Positions 16,936 to 25,339 of a DNA stretch of 64,000 nt are shown here, piece by piece. Position 1 is the stretch's first letter. Each line of letters opens with the position of its first letter. The stretch comes from Planctomyces sp. SH-PL14 (GTDB lineage: Bacteria > Planctomycetota > Planctomycetia > Planctomycetales > Planctomycetaceae). Both the position numbers and the translations under genes were made by a program. Where the stretch lies: positions 5,102,001-5,166,000 of the forward strand of contig NZ_CP011270.1 in NCBI RefSeq assembly GCF_001610835.1. The letters run 5' to 3'. Under the pieces are notes generated by a model. It searched no databases. It was not told the origin of the DNA and worked only from the letters and a program-made list of their open reading frames with translations.

Positions 16936-17673
16936 ATGCGAAATCGCCCCTCCATCCTCGTCGTCGACGACGAACTCGACATCTGCCAGAACCTCGCCGA
17001 CATCCTGGCCGATCAAGATTACGACGTCGACATCGCCAGCAGCGGCCAGGCGGCTCTCGACTGCGCCGCCCGCAAGTCCTACGACGTCGCCCTCCTCGAC
17101 CTCAAGATGCCGGAGATGGACGGCATCGCGCTCTACCGGAAACTCCGGGAGATCCGCCCCGAAATTGTGGCGATCATCCTGACTGCCTACGCCAGTGACC
17201 CGACGATTCGCAGCGCCGTCCATCTCGGAGCCTGGCGGGTCCTGCCAAAACCAGTCGACCTCTTCCGCCTCTTCTCGCTGCTGGGAGACGCTGTTAAGCA
17301 GCCGCTGGTCCTAGTGGTCGACGACGACCGGGCCCTCTGCGAGAACCTGTGGGACCTGTTCCGGGAGTGGAACCTGCGCGTCTGCGTCGCCCACACGGAA
17401 CCCGAAGCCCTGTGCCGCATCCACGAGCGGGCCTACCAGGTGGTCCTGGTCGACCTCAAGCTCCCCGAAGGGGACGGCCGGAACCTGATCGGACAGGTCC
17501 ACGTCACCCGTCCCGACGCCCGGACGATCCTCATCACTGCCCATGCCGAAAGCGTGGGGGACGCCACGACGGACACCCGGCCGCCCGACGCCGTCTGCCT
17601 CAAACCGTTCGATCTGGAGAGGCTGCGGACGACGATCGCCAGGCTGACCGCGAGCCCCCCCCGAGAGGAGTGA
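16936..17673 (+). CDS. tandem double-receiver response regulator
   Basis: 245-residue protein made of two REC domains and no output domain. The first has acidic pair VVDDE and phospho-acceptor Asp55 (LLDLKMPEMDG). The second has VVDDD and Asp173 (LVDLKLPEGDG). The switch Thr/Ser and Lys residues are visible (LTAYAS...LPKPVD; ITAHAE...LKPFD). ATG at 16936 starts immediately before the first domain. It overlaps or abuts the next kinase gene, with an AGGAG near its 3' end serving that gene. Likely a phosphate relay or sink between kinases of this cluster. Confidence 0.9.
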   Translation: MRNRPSILVVDDELDICQNLADILADQDYDVDIASSGQAALDCAARKSYDVALLDLKMPEMDGIALYRKLREIRPEIVAIILTAYASDPTIRSAVHLGAWRVLPKPVDLFRLFSLLGDAVKQPLVLVVDDDRALCENLWDLFREWNLRVCVAHTEPEALCRIHERAYQVVLVDLKLPEGDGRNLIGQVHVTRPDARTILITAHAESVGDATTDTRPPDAVCLKPFDLERLRTTIARLTASPPREE

Positions 17674-17675
17674 GC

Positions 17676-19124
17676 TTGGAAGCGCCGTCCCCGCTGTCGA
17701 TCCTGATTCTCGAGGACGATCCCGACGCCTGCGAAAACCTGCAGGACATCCTGGAGTTCGATCGCCATCGCGTGACGACCTTCCCGTCCTCTCGAGCCGC
17801 CCTCGCCTCCCCTGGCCTGAAGACAGCGGACGTCATCCTGCTGGACTGGAAGCTTCCTGACGCTTCGGCCCTGGAGCTCCTCCCCATCCTGACCCGCGAG
17901 GCCCCCGAGGCGGACATCGTCATTGTCACCGGTTTCGGCGACTTCGACCGGGCGGTCCTAGCCCTGCGAGAAGGGGCGGCCGACTACCTGCTCAAGCCGA
18001 TCAACCCGGAGAGCCTGCGGGCCAGCATCGGCCGTCTCTCGCAGCGCCGCTGGCTGGCCAAGGAGAAGGTCCGGTCTGAGGAGATGTTCCGGCATCTCGT
18101 GGAGGCGGCGCCGAGCGTGATTCTGATCCTGCGGCGGGACCTGCAGGTCGACTACTTCAGCCCCCACGCCGAACGGGTCACCGGCTACTCCGCCGCCGAG
18201 ATCACCGGCAACGGCCTGGAGCCGCTGCTGACCAAGCACGATCCGGAAACGGTCCGCAACGTCGTCGACGAGCTGTTCCGGCAGGGGGAGCTATGGGGAC
18301 GTGAGGCGGAGATCGTCTGTCGCGACGGGACGCACCGCTGGCTGATGTGGAACGGGCGAGTGATCGACGACGTCGAAGGGGAGCCGGCCCTGCTGATCGT
18401 GGGCCAGGACGTCACCGAACAGAAGCAGGCGGTCGAGAAGCTGGTCCAGTCGGAGCGGCTGGCCGCCATCGGCGAAGCGATGGCCGGCCTGGCGCATGAA
18501 AGCCGCAACGCCCTGCAGCGGAGCCAGGCCTACCTTGAGGTGCTGGCGAGTGAACTGGAGGGGCAGCCGGAGCCGCTCGAACTGGTCGCGCGATTGCAGA
18601 AGGCACAGAACCATCTGCACCAGCTTTACGAAGAGGTCCGGCAGTACGCCGCTCCGCTCCGTCCGCGCTTGGCTCCCTGCGCGATCCCGCGGCTGATCGA
18701 GGAGACGTGGGCGAACCTGGAGCACGTCTGGCGGGACCGCGACGCCCGGCTGTCGTTCGCGTCACCGCACGGTCCGCCGGCGGTGGCGGTCGACCGGAGT
18801 ATGATGGAGCAGGTGTTCCGGAACATCCTGGAGAACGCGCTCGCCGCCTGTCCCGATCCGGTCCGGGTGGAGGTCCGGTGCGAAGAGATCGCCAGACCTG
18901 CCGGACCGCGTCTGCGGATTGCGGTCGGCGACAACGGCCCGGGCCTGACGGTGGAGCAGAAGCGGCGGATCTTCGACCCGTTCTACACGACCAAGACCCG
19001 CGGCACAGGTCTGGGGATGACGCTCGCCCGGCGGATCGTGGAGGCTCATGGGGGGAGGATTGGCGTAGGTGACGGCGAAGGCCCAGGCGCCGAGATTATC
19101 GTCGAGCTTCCCAGCGGGAAGTAG
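17676..19124 (+). CDS. REC-PAS-histidine kinase
   Basis: Cytoplasmic hybrid kinase of about 482 residues. Order: receiver with Asp57 (LLDWKLPDA), PAS domain (about 130-255, beginning MFRHLVEAAPSVILIL), HisKA with His274 (GLAHESRNALQ; the usual Glu-Leu after the His is Glu-Ser here), and HATPase with N-box (FRNILENALAAC), DNGPGL and GTGLGMTLA. The TTG at 17676 has AGGAG five bases before it; a GTG at 17670 overlapping the upstream stop is the alternative. Coupled to the double-receiver gene, suggesting a multistep phosphorelay. No membrane segment. Confidence 0.88.
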   Translation: MEAPSPLSILILEDDPDACENLQDILEFDRHRVTTFPSSRAALASPGLKTADVILLDWKLPDASALELLPILTREAPEADIVIVTGFGDFDRAVLALREGAADYLLKPINPESLRASIGRLSQRRWLAKEKVRSEEMFRHLVEAAPSVILILRRDLQVDYFSPHAERVTGYSAAEITGNGLEPLLTKHDPETVRNVVDELFRQGELWGREAEIVCRDGTHRWLMWNGRVIDDVEGEPALLIVGQDVTEQKQAVEKLVQSERLAAIGEAMAGLAHESRNALQRSQAYLEVLASELEGQPEPLELVARLQKAQNHLHQLYEEVRQYAAPLRPRLAPCAIPRLIEETWANLEHVWRDRDARLSFASPHGPPAVAVDRSMMEQVFRNILENALAACPDPVRVEVRCEEIARPAGPRLRIAVGDNGPGLTVEQKRRIFDPFYTTKTRGTGLGMTLARRIVEAHGGRIGVGDGEGPGAEIIVELPSGK

Positions 19125-19196
19125 CACGGTGCGCGGGGACGGCCCCTATCCTTCACGTCATTGGACTGAGCCCGATAAGAGGTCGGGTAAGCGTCC

Positions 19197-20261
19197 TCAG
19201 TCAAATGTGATCAACGGCTTGATGATCCCCTCCTCTTTGGTCTCCATCAGCCGGACCGCGCGGTCGACCTCTGAGAACGGGACGCGGTGCGTTGTCATGA
19301 GGCTCGGATCGACCCGGCCGGTCTCGATCAGGCGGAGCAGCCGATTCATGCGGACGCGCCCTCCCGGACACAATCCCCCGCGGATCGTCTTGTCTCCCAT
19401 ACCGACGCCCCACTCGACGCGCGGAATGTCGACCGAGTCACCGTGGCCGTAGTAGCCCGTGTTCGAGATCGTCCCCCCCGGTCGCGTCACCTTCACGCAC
19501 GCCTCGAATGTCGCCTGAGCCCCGTAGCATTCGATCGCGGAGTCGACTCCGAGCCCGCCGGTCAGGCTCAGCACTTCCTCCACGACATTCCCCGAGCCGG
19601 GATCCACGATCTCGTCGGCCCCGTACCGCCGGGCGAGCGCCTGCCGGTCCGGCCGCCCCTCAACGGCGATCACGAGGCCAGCCCCCAGGAGTCTCGCTCC
19701 CACCGTGGCCATCAGGCCGACGGGCCCCTGGGCGAAGACCGCCACAGTCCCTCCCAGTGGAATGGCGGCGTTCTCGGCTCCCATGAACCCGGTCGACAGC
19801 ATGTCCGCGCAGTACACCGCGACGTCGTCCGAGATGCCGTCCGGAATCGGAGTCAGGTTCGCTTCCGCGTCGTTGACGTGGAAGTACTCCGCGAAGACCC
19901 CGTCTTTGACGTTGGCAAACTTCCACCCCCCCAGCAGTCCCGAGCACTGCGACGTGAAGCCCCGCTGGCAGTTCTCACAACGAAAGCACGGGGTGATCGC
20001 CCCGGCCAAGACGCGCTGTCCCTCCCGCAGGCCACGGACCGCGCTCCCCAGCGTCGCGACGACTCCCACCCCTTCGTGTCCCAGGGTCAGCGCCTGGCGG
20101 GGGCCGATCGCCCCTTTGACTGTGTGGATGTCCGACGTGCAGACGAGAGCCCGCGTCGTCTTGACCACTGCGTCGTTGGGACCAGGTTCGGGGATCGGCT
20201 TCTGCATGAAGCCAACTCGACCGATCCCCTCCATAACAAATGCCTTCATCGAACCTGCCAT
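19197..20261 (-). CDS. zinc-dependent alcohol dehydrogenase
   Basis: Medium-chain NAD(P)-linked dehydrogenase of 354 residues. Catalytic-zinc ligands are Cys41 (CTSDIH) and His62/Glu63 (GHEGVG). Structural-zinc Cys residues are 92, 95, 98 and 106 (CFRCENC...C). The nucleotide fold has AQGPVGLMA. The closest general resemblance is to the isopropanol/secondary alcohol dehydrogenase branch, but the substrate cannot be fixed. ATG at 20261 with GAGG five bases before it. It lies 97 bases downstream of the universal stress gene on the same strand and may share its transcript. Confidence 0.92.
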   Translation of the reverse strand: MAGSMKAFVMEGIGRVGFMQKPIPEPGPNDAVVKTTRALVCTSDIHTVKGAIGPRQALTLGHEGVGVVATLGSAVRGLREGQRVLAGAITPCFRCENCQRGFTSQCSGLLGGWKFANVKDGVFAEYFHVNDAEANLTPIPDGISDDVAVYCADMLSTGFMGAENAAIPLGGTVAVFAQGPVGLMATVGARLLGAGLVIAVEGRPDRQALARRYGADEIVDPGSGNVVEEVLSLTGGLGVDSAIECYGAQATFEACVKVTRPGGTISNTGYYGHGDSVDIPRVEWGVGMGDKTIRGGLCPGGRVRMNRLLRLIETGRVDPSLMTTHRVPFSEVDRAVRLMETKEEGIIKPLITFD

Positions 20262-20358
20262 CGCGACCTCACTTTTGGATCGACACTCCCCGGAGCGACC
20301 GTACCGCCGCAAGCCGGAGGGACAGGCGAGCCGGAACGGGAGACGGACTGGAAAGTCT

Positions 20359-20796
20359 TCAGGATGCGGTCCTCAGCTCGGGAGTCCTGGGGCGAATCAC
20401 GAGCACGGGATAAGGGGCGCGCCGGACGACTACCTCGGCAACGCTTCCCAGAAGCAAGTGGGAGATCCCAGTCCGGCCATGAGACCCCATGACGACGAGG
20501 TCAATGTACTGAGCTTTCACATACTGCAGGATCCCGTCAACCGGATCGCCGACAAGGACCGCTCGATGAATGGACGGAATGCCGATCGCGGAGACGACCA
20601 CCCCCGCCAGTTTGGCTTCGGCTGGCTGCGTGGGATAAGGCTCGGGCTTGGCCATGGCGGCACTGGGCCGGGACTCGACAATGTGGAGCAGGTGCAGTTC
20701 CGCACCGTACCGGCTCGCCAGGTCGCACCCCGCCTGCAGCGCTGCAAGGCTGCTTTCGCTCAGGTCGAGAGGGACAGCGATCCGCTGAAAACTCAT
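20359..20796 (-). CDS. universal stress protein (UspA family)
   Basis: 145-residue cytoplasmic protein with a Rossmann-like USP fold. The ATP-binding signature G-x2-G-x9-GS is present near the C-terminus (GSHGRTGISHLLLGSVAE), preceded by the typical DLVVMG strand. The N-terminal FQRIAVPLDLSESS is also characteristic. ATG at 20796 gives the canonical start. Often induced by hypoxia or starvation, which fits the redox-signalling neighbourhood; no operator could be identified. Confidence 0.9.
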   Translation of the reverse strand: MSFQRIAVPLDLSESSLAALQAGCDLASRYGAELHLLHIVESRPSAAMAKPEPYPTQPAEAKLAGVVVSAIGIPSIHRAVLVGDPVDGILQYVKAQYIDLVVMGSHGRTGISHLLLGSVAEVVVRRAPYPVLVIRPRTPELRTAS

Positions 20797-21804
20797 AGTT
20801 AACTCGAAGGATGATGGTCGGATTTCGCGAGGATGGACGATTCGGCGATGGCAAGAAGTCGCACGCTGCGAGTTGGCAAAACATGTTCCTTCCTTCGCGA
20901 CGATCCCCGTGCCTGCGTATGTCAGTGACAGCCCCTCGGACCACGAAGCAGTGGTGACACACTGTGTGCTCAATGGCACATGCTCGGTGTGCACTTGGGA
21001 AGATGAGCCCGAGGCGTCTGGTTAGTAAGGCTCGTCCGCGGGGGATCATCGACTCGGCTTCGTAGGGGACTCCATCACCGGATTGCGGTGTCCTTATCTG
21101 CACGAAGACTGCGAGTGTCGACCTTCGCCCTTCTCGGCAATCGCCACGCGTCGTGAGGCGTTCACACAAAGCTCGATGGAGGGCGACACCTCGTTCCCGT
21201 GCCCGAAGTCGACGACAACGCATTGAACGCTGCTTACGGTAAGGTGCGTTCCTTCCTGATTGGGGCGTAGCCTTTCAGCTGCTGCTCCTCGCCCGATGGA
21301 AATTGTTGTTACATAGTGAGTTGACTGCTGGCCTTCGTCGGTGCGGTGGAGCGCATTCTGCTTGCTAGCTGTCGGGGCTCGATGCATCGAGGGATACCGC
21401 GGCAACGAAAGCCTCAGTCGACCTCCGGATCGGACCCTGCAAACCGGATGAGTTTCATTGCGACGCGGGAAGGATCGCCGGGCAAGCGGCATCGCTGACT
21501 CTGCCGCAACGATCTGAGAGCTCTGATTCAACTTCGACGATTGAGCTCAACAACGCGATCCGAGAGTTCATCCGGCCGATTGCTACCGGTTGACTCGAAC
21601 CTCCGAGCACAAAAGCAATCGGCGTTATCCGTCCTGAGTCGGTTCGCGTCGTCGCGGTTGATATACCGGAGGTCTGCGATAGGGGATTCCGGTGGAGACC
21701 TCACAGGCTTTGCGACGACTCGGAGTGGAGGGCCCGGGCCACCAGGCATCGCCATCGTGTTTTCGCTGGCGTTTTGTCACCCCTGCCGTGTTACGCGTCA
21801 TTGA
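20797..21804. other. gene-poor 1-kb intergenic region
   Basis: No open frame on either strand shows recognisable protein features, and codon use differs from neighbouring genes. The region includes the promoter side of the universal stress gene and, near its right end, the repeat at 21525-21605. Confidence 0.55.
21525..21605. repeat. 81-bp dispersed repeat, copy 1 (pair with 37486)
   Basis: Aligns without gaps to 37486-37566, about 62 of 81 positions identical and 29 of the last 33. The core CGGCCGATTG and GGTTGACTCGAACC is best conserved. On the minus strand both copies encode the end of a short open frame with the shared residues FESTG-x-NRP and the same stop position. The GGTT...AACC ends could pair. 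Confidence 0.7.
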
Positions 21805-22089
21805 GTGTTGATCCGAGGTGGGCGTTTGCCGGGAACAATCGACGGCCATGTCGTGATTGGTCGTGATGACCTCTCCTTCTTGCGGATGGTCAGCGCCAGT
21901 AAGTCGGGCAGCTTTCAGGTGATGCCTGGTGTGGTGCCAATGGCGGTCCCTCGGCTGATCGAGTTGGGTCTGCTGCACGTGATCGGGGGCAGGGCGTGTA
22001 TCACGGGGCGGGGAATCCGTGCCGCTGAGGCATCTCCGATCAGGGAGAGCGAGCGGTCAGTCTCGATCCGCAGTGCGGACCTGCGCTGA
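21805..22089 (+). CDS. small winged-helix-like protein A
   Basis: 94-residue hypothetical protein starting at a GTG. The middle reads like a minimal winged helix: a hydrophobic first helix (DDLSFLRMV), a recognition-type helix (VPRLIELGLLHVI) and a wing strand ending ITGRGIRAAE. The nucleotide sequence of its 5' half is similar to 23149 onwards, a decayed paralogue. Spacing of hydrophobic residues and the final (L/I)T-x-RG also match the proteins at 22400 and 22781. No family is recognised; a DNA-binding role is inferred from pattern only. Confidence 0.55.
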   Translation: MLIRGGRLPGTIDGHVVIGRDDLSFLRMVSASKSGSFQVMPGVVPMAVPRLIELGLLHVIGGRACITGRGIRAAEASPIRESERSVSIRSADLR

Positions 22090-22399
22090 ACACCGGCAGC
22101 CGAAGCCTTTTCTGAAGTGCTTCTTGGCGCGGGTGCGAGTGAGATGGGTGAGGCGGCCGCGAGCCGTCCCCATAGCATCAGCGATCGGAGACCAGAGCCC
22201 GGACCGGAGGATTTGCGAGGACCGGACTCGGACCGAGAGCCAGGCGCGTTGAGCGGGCTCGCTGAGCCGGTTCCCCTTATTAGCGCGCTACACGCAACCC
22301 CAGGCGATTTCCTCGCCGAATGGCCTGTGACTCGGCGAAATTCTGTGTCGATGGTTCTGAAGGAGGTGTTAAAACAGCTCCACCATCGTCCATGTACCG

Positions 22400-22696
22400 G
22401 TGAGTGACGCAGCCATGCCTTTCGAGAGTTGGTCCCACATCGTGGTTCTCGAAGCGGATCGCCAGTTACTTCGCACGCTTCTCTTCTCGGGCTACGCGCG
22501 GCTTCATTGCCTGCGGGACGAGGAGCGAGAAGGGGTGGACCGTCTGGCGAGTTCCGGCCTGGTGACGATCGAGTGCGCGAAGGCCCGGCTGACGGAGCGT
22601 GGCTACCGTCTGGCATTTGCCGAGCCGTGGTACGCCGGCGGCGGGGTTGCGTTCTACTGGTACCAGCGAGCGACGTCCGGCTTGAGGCCCGTATAG
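22400..22696 (+). CDS. small winged-helix-like protein B
   Basis: 98 residues from GTG (an ATG at 22415 is possible). After a short N-terminus (FESWSHIVVLEADRQLLRTL) the pattern VDRLASSGLVTIECAKARLTERGYRLA resembles the end of a winged helix. The C-terminus is aromatic and Gly-rich. It shares layout but little identity with the 21805 and 22781 proteins. A stop codon of a short preceding frame overlaps the start. An inverted repeat (around TCGCCGA...TCGGCGA) lies at about 22305-22340 upstream. Function unknown. Confidence 0.5.
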   Translation: MSDAAMPFESWSHIVVLEADRQLLRTLLFSGYARLHCLRDEEREGVDRLASSGLVTIECAKARLTERGYRLAFAEPWYAGGGVAFYWYQRATSGLRPV

Positions 22697-22780
22697 GGGG
22701 GCTTTCAGCGCGGGTTCGATTCTTAGCGGGACCGATGGGCTCGGTTCTGCAATGCGCCGCCGAGGCGGGGAGCAGTCATC

Positions 22781-23047
22781 ATGTACAGAGTTATGCTGAG
22801 CCGGCCCGAATGGGACTGGCTTGTTCACTTGCGCTTCGTGCCTCTGCGCCTTGTGACGAGCGTCCAGCAGGTGGGGGCGCAGGCGGTGGCGAACATCCTC
22901 CGTTTCAAGCTGGTGGAGGAGGTCGAGGGGTACCACCATCTCACGTGGCGTGGTCTCAAGCTCATCGAGACTCCGCCTTATCCGCTGCCGGACGGCTCCC
23001 GAATCGTGAAGCTCCAGTGGGTGACGCCCCCGGAGCATGCGACGTGA
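22781..23047 (+). CDS. small winged-helix-like protein C
   Basis: 88-residue hypothetical protein. The ATG at 22781 is preceded by GGGGAG at a good distance, the clearest ribosome site in this small-gene cluster. The sequence runs from PEWDWLVHLRFVPLRLV through ANILRFKLVEEVEG to HLTWRGLKLIE, again a winged-helix-like pattern matching proteins A and B. The C-terminus is short and Pro-rich. Function unknown. Confidence 0.58.
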   Translation: MYRVMLSRPEWDWLVHLRFVPLRLVTSVQQVGAQAVANILRFKLVEEVEGYHHLTWRGLKLIETPPYPLPDGSRIVKLQWVTPPEHAT

Positions 23048-23148
23048 TGGCAGCGGTACCGACGCCGCTTCCCATCCGTGGCCCTTGTGACGCTGGGTCG
23101 TTCGCGCTGTAGGCGGCCCGCCAGCACCTCTCGTCGCTGCCGCGATTG

Positions 23149-23325
23149 ATGTCCGGTGGGAGCCTTGCCGGGACACGCGACGGTTGCGTGGGGATTCGGT
23201 GGGATGACTTCGCCGTGTTGCGGATTCTTTCCGAGAGCATCTCGAGAACCTCCGCCGTTCTGATGGAGCTCTCGCCCTCCGCGATCGAACGGCTGGGATC
23301 CGTCTCGTCGCCTAACAAGATCTCG
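23149..23325 (+). pseudogene. decayed copy of small protein A
   Basis: From ATG at 23149 the translation GGSLAGTRDGCVGIRWDDF parallels GGRLPGTIDGHVVIGRDDL of protein A at 21805, and the DNA is visibly similar (shared TTGCCGGGA, CGACGG). After AIERL, where protein A continues with ELGLL and the wing, homology is lost and the frame runs on into antisense of the next gene. It is therefore a truncated or degenerate duplicate. Confidence 0.5.
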
Positions 23326-23394
23326 TTTCAATCGTCCGCACCGGCAATCGCGGTGTCTCACCATTCGCCGCGAAGCGGGACCGGCTTCCCGGCG

Positions 23395-25080
23395 TTACGC
23401 GCCTTCGAACCAGCCGATGGCGCGGCAGAGTTGGAACTGGGCGATGTTGTAGTCGATCACGGCGTTGAGGTACGTCTGGCGCGACGTCGCCAGAGCCTGG
23501 ATCGCCTGCAGGACCTCGATCGGAAGGCCCTGGACGTTCTCGATCCGCTGCAGGTTGAGGGCGTAGGACTTCTCGGCCGCCTGAATCGCGGCGCGCGCCC
23601 GTTCGACGCGGCGCTCCCGCTGCGAGGCCTGACTGTGCGCCTCGGAGACTTCGCGGGCGATGCGGTCGAGGAGCGCGACCTGCCGCCACTGCGCCTGACG
23701 GACGAGCGACGACGCTTCGTCGCGGGCCGCCCGCTCGCCGTAGCCGAGGTTGCGGATCTCCCAGTAGGCGACCGCATCGGCATCGAGGCGGTCGTCGGTA
23801 TTGCGGATCGAGCTGCCGACGCTCCCGCCCATGCCCCCGTAGCTGATACCCAACAGGACGCTGGGGATCAGCGGCGCGAGCTTCTCCCGCTTCATCCGCT
23901 CGACCGCCTCGCACACAAGGTGCTGGTGCTCCGCCAGCTCCGGACGCCGGCAGAGCCCCATCGCGACGAACTCCGCGGGAGTCTTGTCGAGGAGGAGGAT
24001 CGACAGCGGGACCACCATCGGCTCGCCGCTCACGATCTGACAGGCGGGATTCGCGTGCAGGAGTTGAGCGAGCCGCGCGGAAGCGACCTGCACGTCTTCC
24101 TCGGCACTGATCAGCCGGTCTTGGCGGAGGGCGAGTTCCGCCTCCATCCGTTCGTGGTCCGACTGCAGCCCTTCGCCCGCCTTAGCATACTGGCGAGTGA
24201 GATCGGTCAGCTTCTGGGTGTTGTCGAGAGCCTCGGCGGCGATGGCGAGGGCTCGCTCGGAGCGGATGAGTTCCAGGTAGGCGACTGCGGTGTCACGGAG
24301 GATGTCGTTGCGCACGGCCGCGGCGCCGTACTGCCGGGAGGCCGCCTGATGGGCCGCGGCCCGGGGCTGGAAGATGGCGTCGGTGAGATGGAACTGGGCG
24401 ATCAGGCCCGGGACCGCGGGGGATCCGGCTCCGACGGCGTTCGCGCCCATGCCCCCGTAGAATGAACTCCGCGTCGTGTTGAAGACTCTCCCGGCGACGT
24501 CCTGGATCGCCCCTTCGTGGTGGTTATAGTTGAGCCCCGCGCGGAGGGACGGGAGCCAGAGCGCGTCGGCCCGGTCGACGCGAGCGTAGGCCTCGTTAAT
24601 CCGTTCCCGGGCGAGAATCACGTTGGGGTTCTGCTGCTCCGCCAGCCCGATGACGTCGGAAAGGGTGAGCGAGTAGACGGCCGCCGGTGTGGTCTCTTCC
24701 GGGCGGACCGATGTGGTTTCGTCCGGCGCCTCGGTCGAGTCGTCGGAACGGACCGACTCCGCGGCGGGGATGATGCTCTCGGGAACAGCGGAGGAGTTGG
24801 GTTTCTCGTCCTCAGTGAGCTGCTCGTCGCTGACCGTCTGAATCGTTCGGCTGGTCCCCAGGTCCGGGGTGCTATTCGATGCCCCCGGACGGGGTGAGCG
24901 GGGGCAGGATGCCCGGGCGGCCGCGGTCCCCGCGCTGAGTCCGGCCGAGGTCGAGACAGGGCCGCCGGCACTCGGGCTTTCGGCCGGCTTCGAAGCGAGC
25001 GGTCCACGGGGAGACGATGCGCAGCCCAGGACGCCCAGCAGCAGCGGAGCGAGAAGACGACAGGGGCCGGGGCGAACCAT
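23395..25080 (-). CDS. TolC-family outer-membrane efflux lipoprotein
   Basis: Outer-membrane channel component of an RND pump, about 561 residues. A lipobox (LLGVLGC) near residue 20 predicts a lipoprotein. A long low-complexity Ser/Thr/Pro/Glu-rich linker (about 25-130) precedes the paired OEP domains, which are mostly long helices with the usual Ala/Asn/Gln repeats (LAEQQNPNVILARERI near the start of the first repeat). ATG at 25080 follows GGTGAG. It is last in the minus-strand operon permease-adaptor-channel. The linker is longer than usual for the family. Confidence 0.9.
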   Translation of the reverse strand: MVRPGPCRLLAPLLLGVLGCASSPRGPLASKPAESPSAGGPVSTSAGLSAGTAAARASCPRSPRPGASNSTPDLGTSRTIQTVSDEQLTEDEKPNSSAVPESIIPAAESVRSDDSTEAPDETTSVRPEETTPAAVYSLTLSDVIGLAEQQNPNVILARERINEAYARVDRADALWLPSLRAGLNYNHHEGAIQDVAGRVFNTTRSSFYGGMGANAVGAGSPAVPGLIAQFHLTDAIFQPRAAAHQAASRQYGAAAVRNDILRDTAVAYLELIRSERALAIAAEALDNTQKLTDLTRQYAKAGEGLQSDHERMEAELALRQDRLISAEEDVQVASARLAQLLHANPACQIVSGEPMVVPLSILLLDKTPAEFVAMGLCRRPELAEHQHLVCEAVERMKREKLAPLIPSVLLGISYGGMGGSVGSSIRNTDDRLDADAVAYWEIRNLGYGERAARDEASSLVRQAQWRQVALLDRIAREVSEAHSQASQRERRVERARAAIQAAEKSYALNLQRIENVQGLPIEVLQAIQALATSRQTYLNAVIDYNIAQFQLCRAIGWFEGA

Positions 25081-25339
25081 CTCACCATCCGTGGTGCGAA
25101 GGAGGAGCGCGGATGTCCTTTCCGCAGAGTTGTTATCGAAGCCCGATCCCAATTTCGCTCAATCCAACTCGCCGGCCCGGCGCTCCGTGGGAACGGTCGG
25201 TGTCAATCGCGCAACTCGGTCCGGTTGTGTGGCGCATGCCGACGTTTCCGCCTGGGAAAGCGGCGCTGAGCCGGGGAGGGCGAGCCTCCCTCTCTTTGGT
25301 CATGGCGAACGGCTTCGCCACGGAAGTACCGAAGCTTCG

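Noticed and set aside
21094-21531. 145-codon minus-strand frame in the 1-kb gap
   Set aside because: No ribosome site, no hydrophobic or structural pattern, no similarity to any family I know.
21573-21605. tRNA-like T-arm (GGTTCGAGTC on the minus strand) as a tRNA gene or fragment
   Set aside because: The 5-bp T-stem cannot form and no acceptor, D- or anticodon arm is present nearby; treated as a repeat only.
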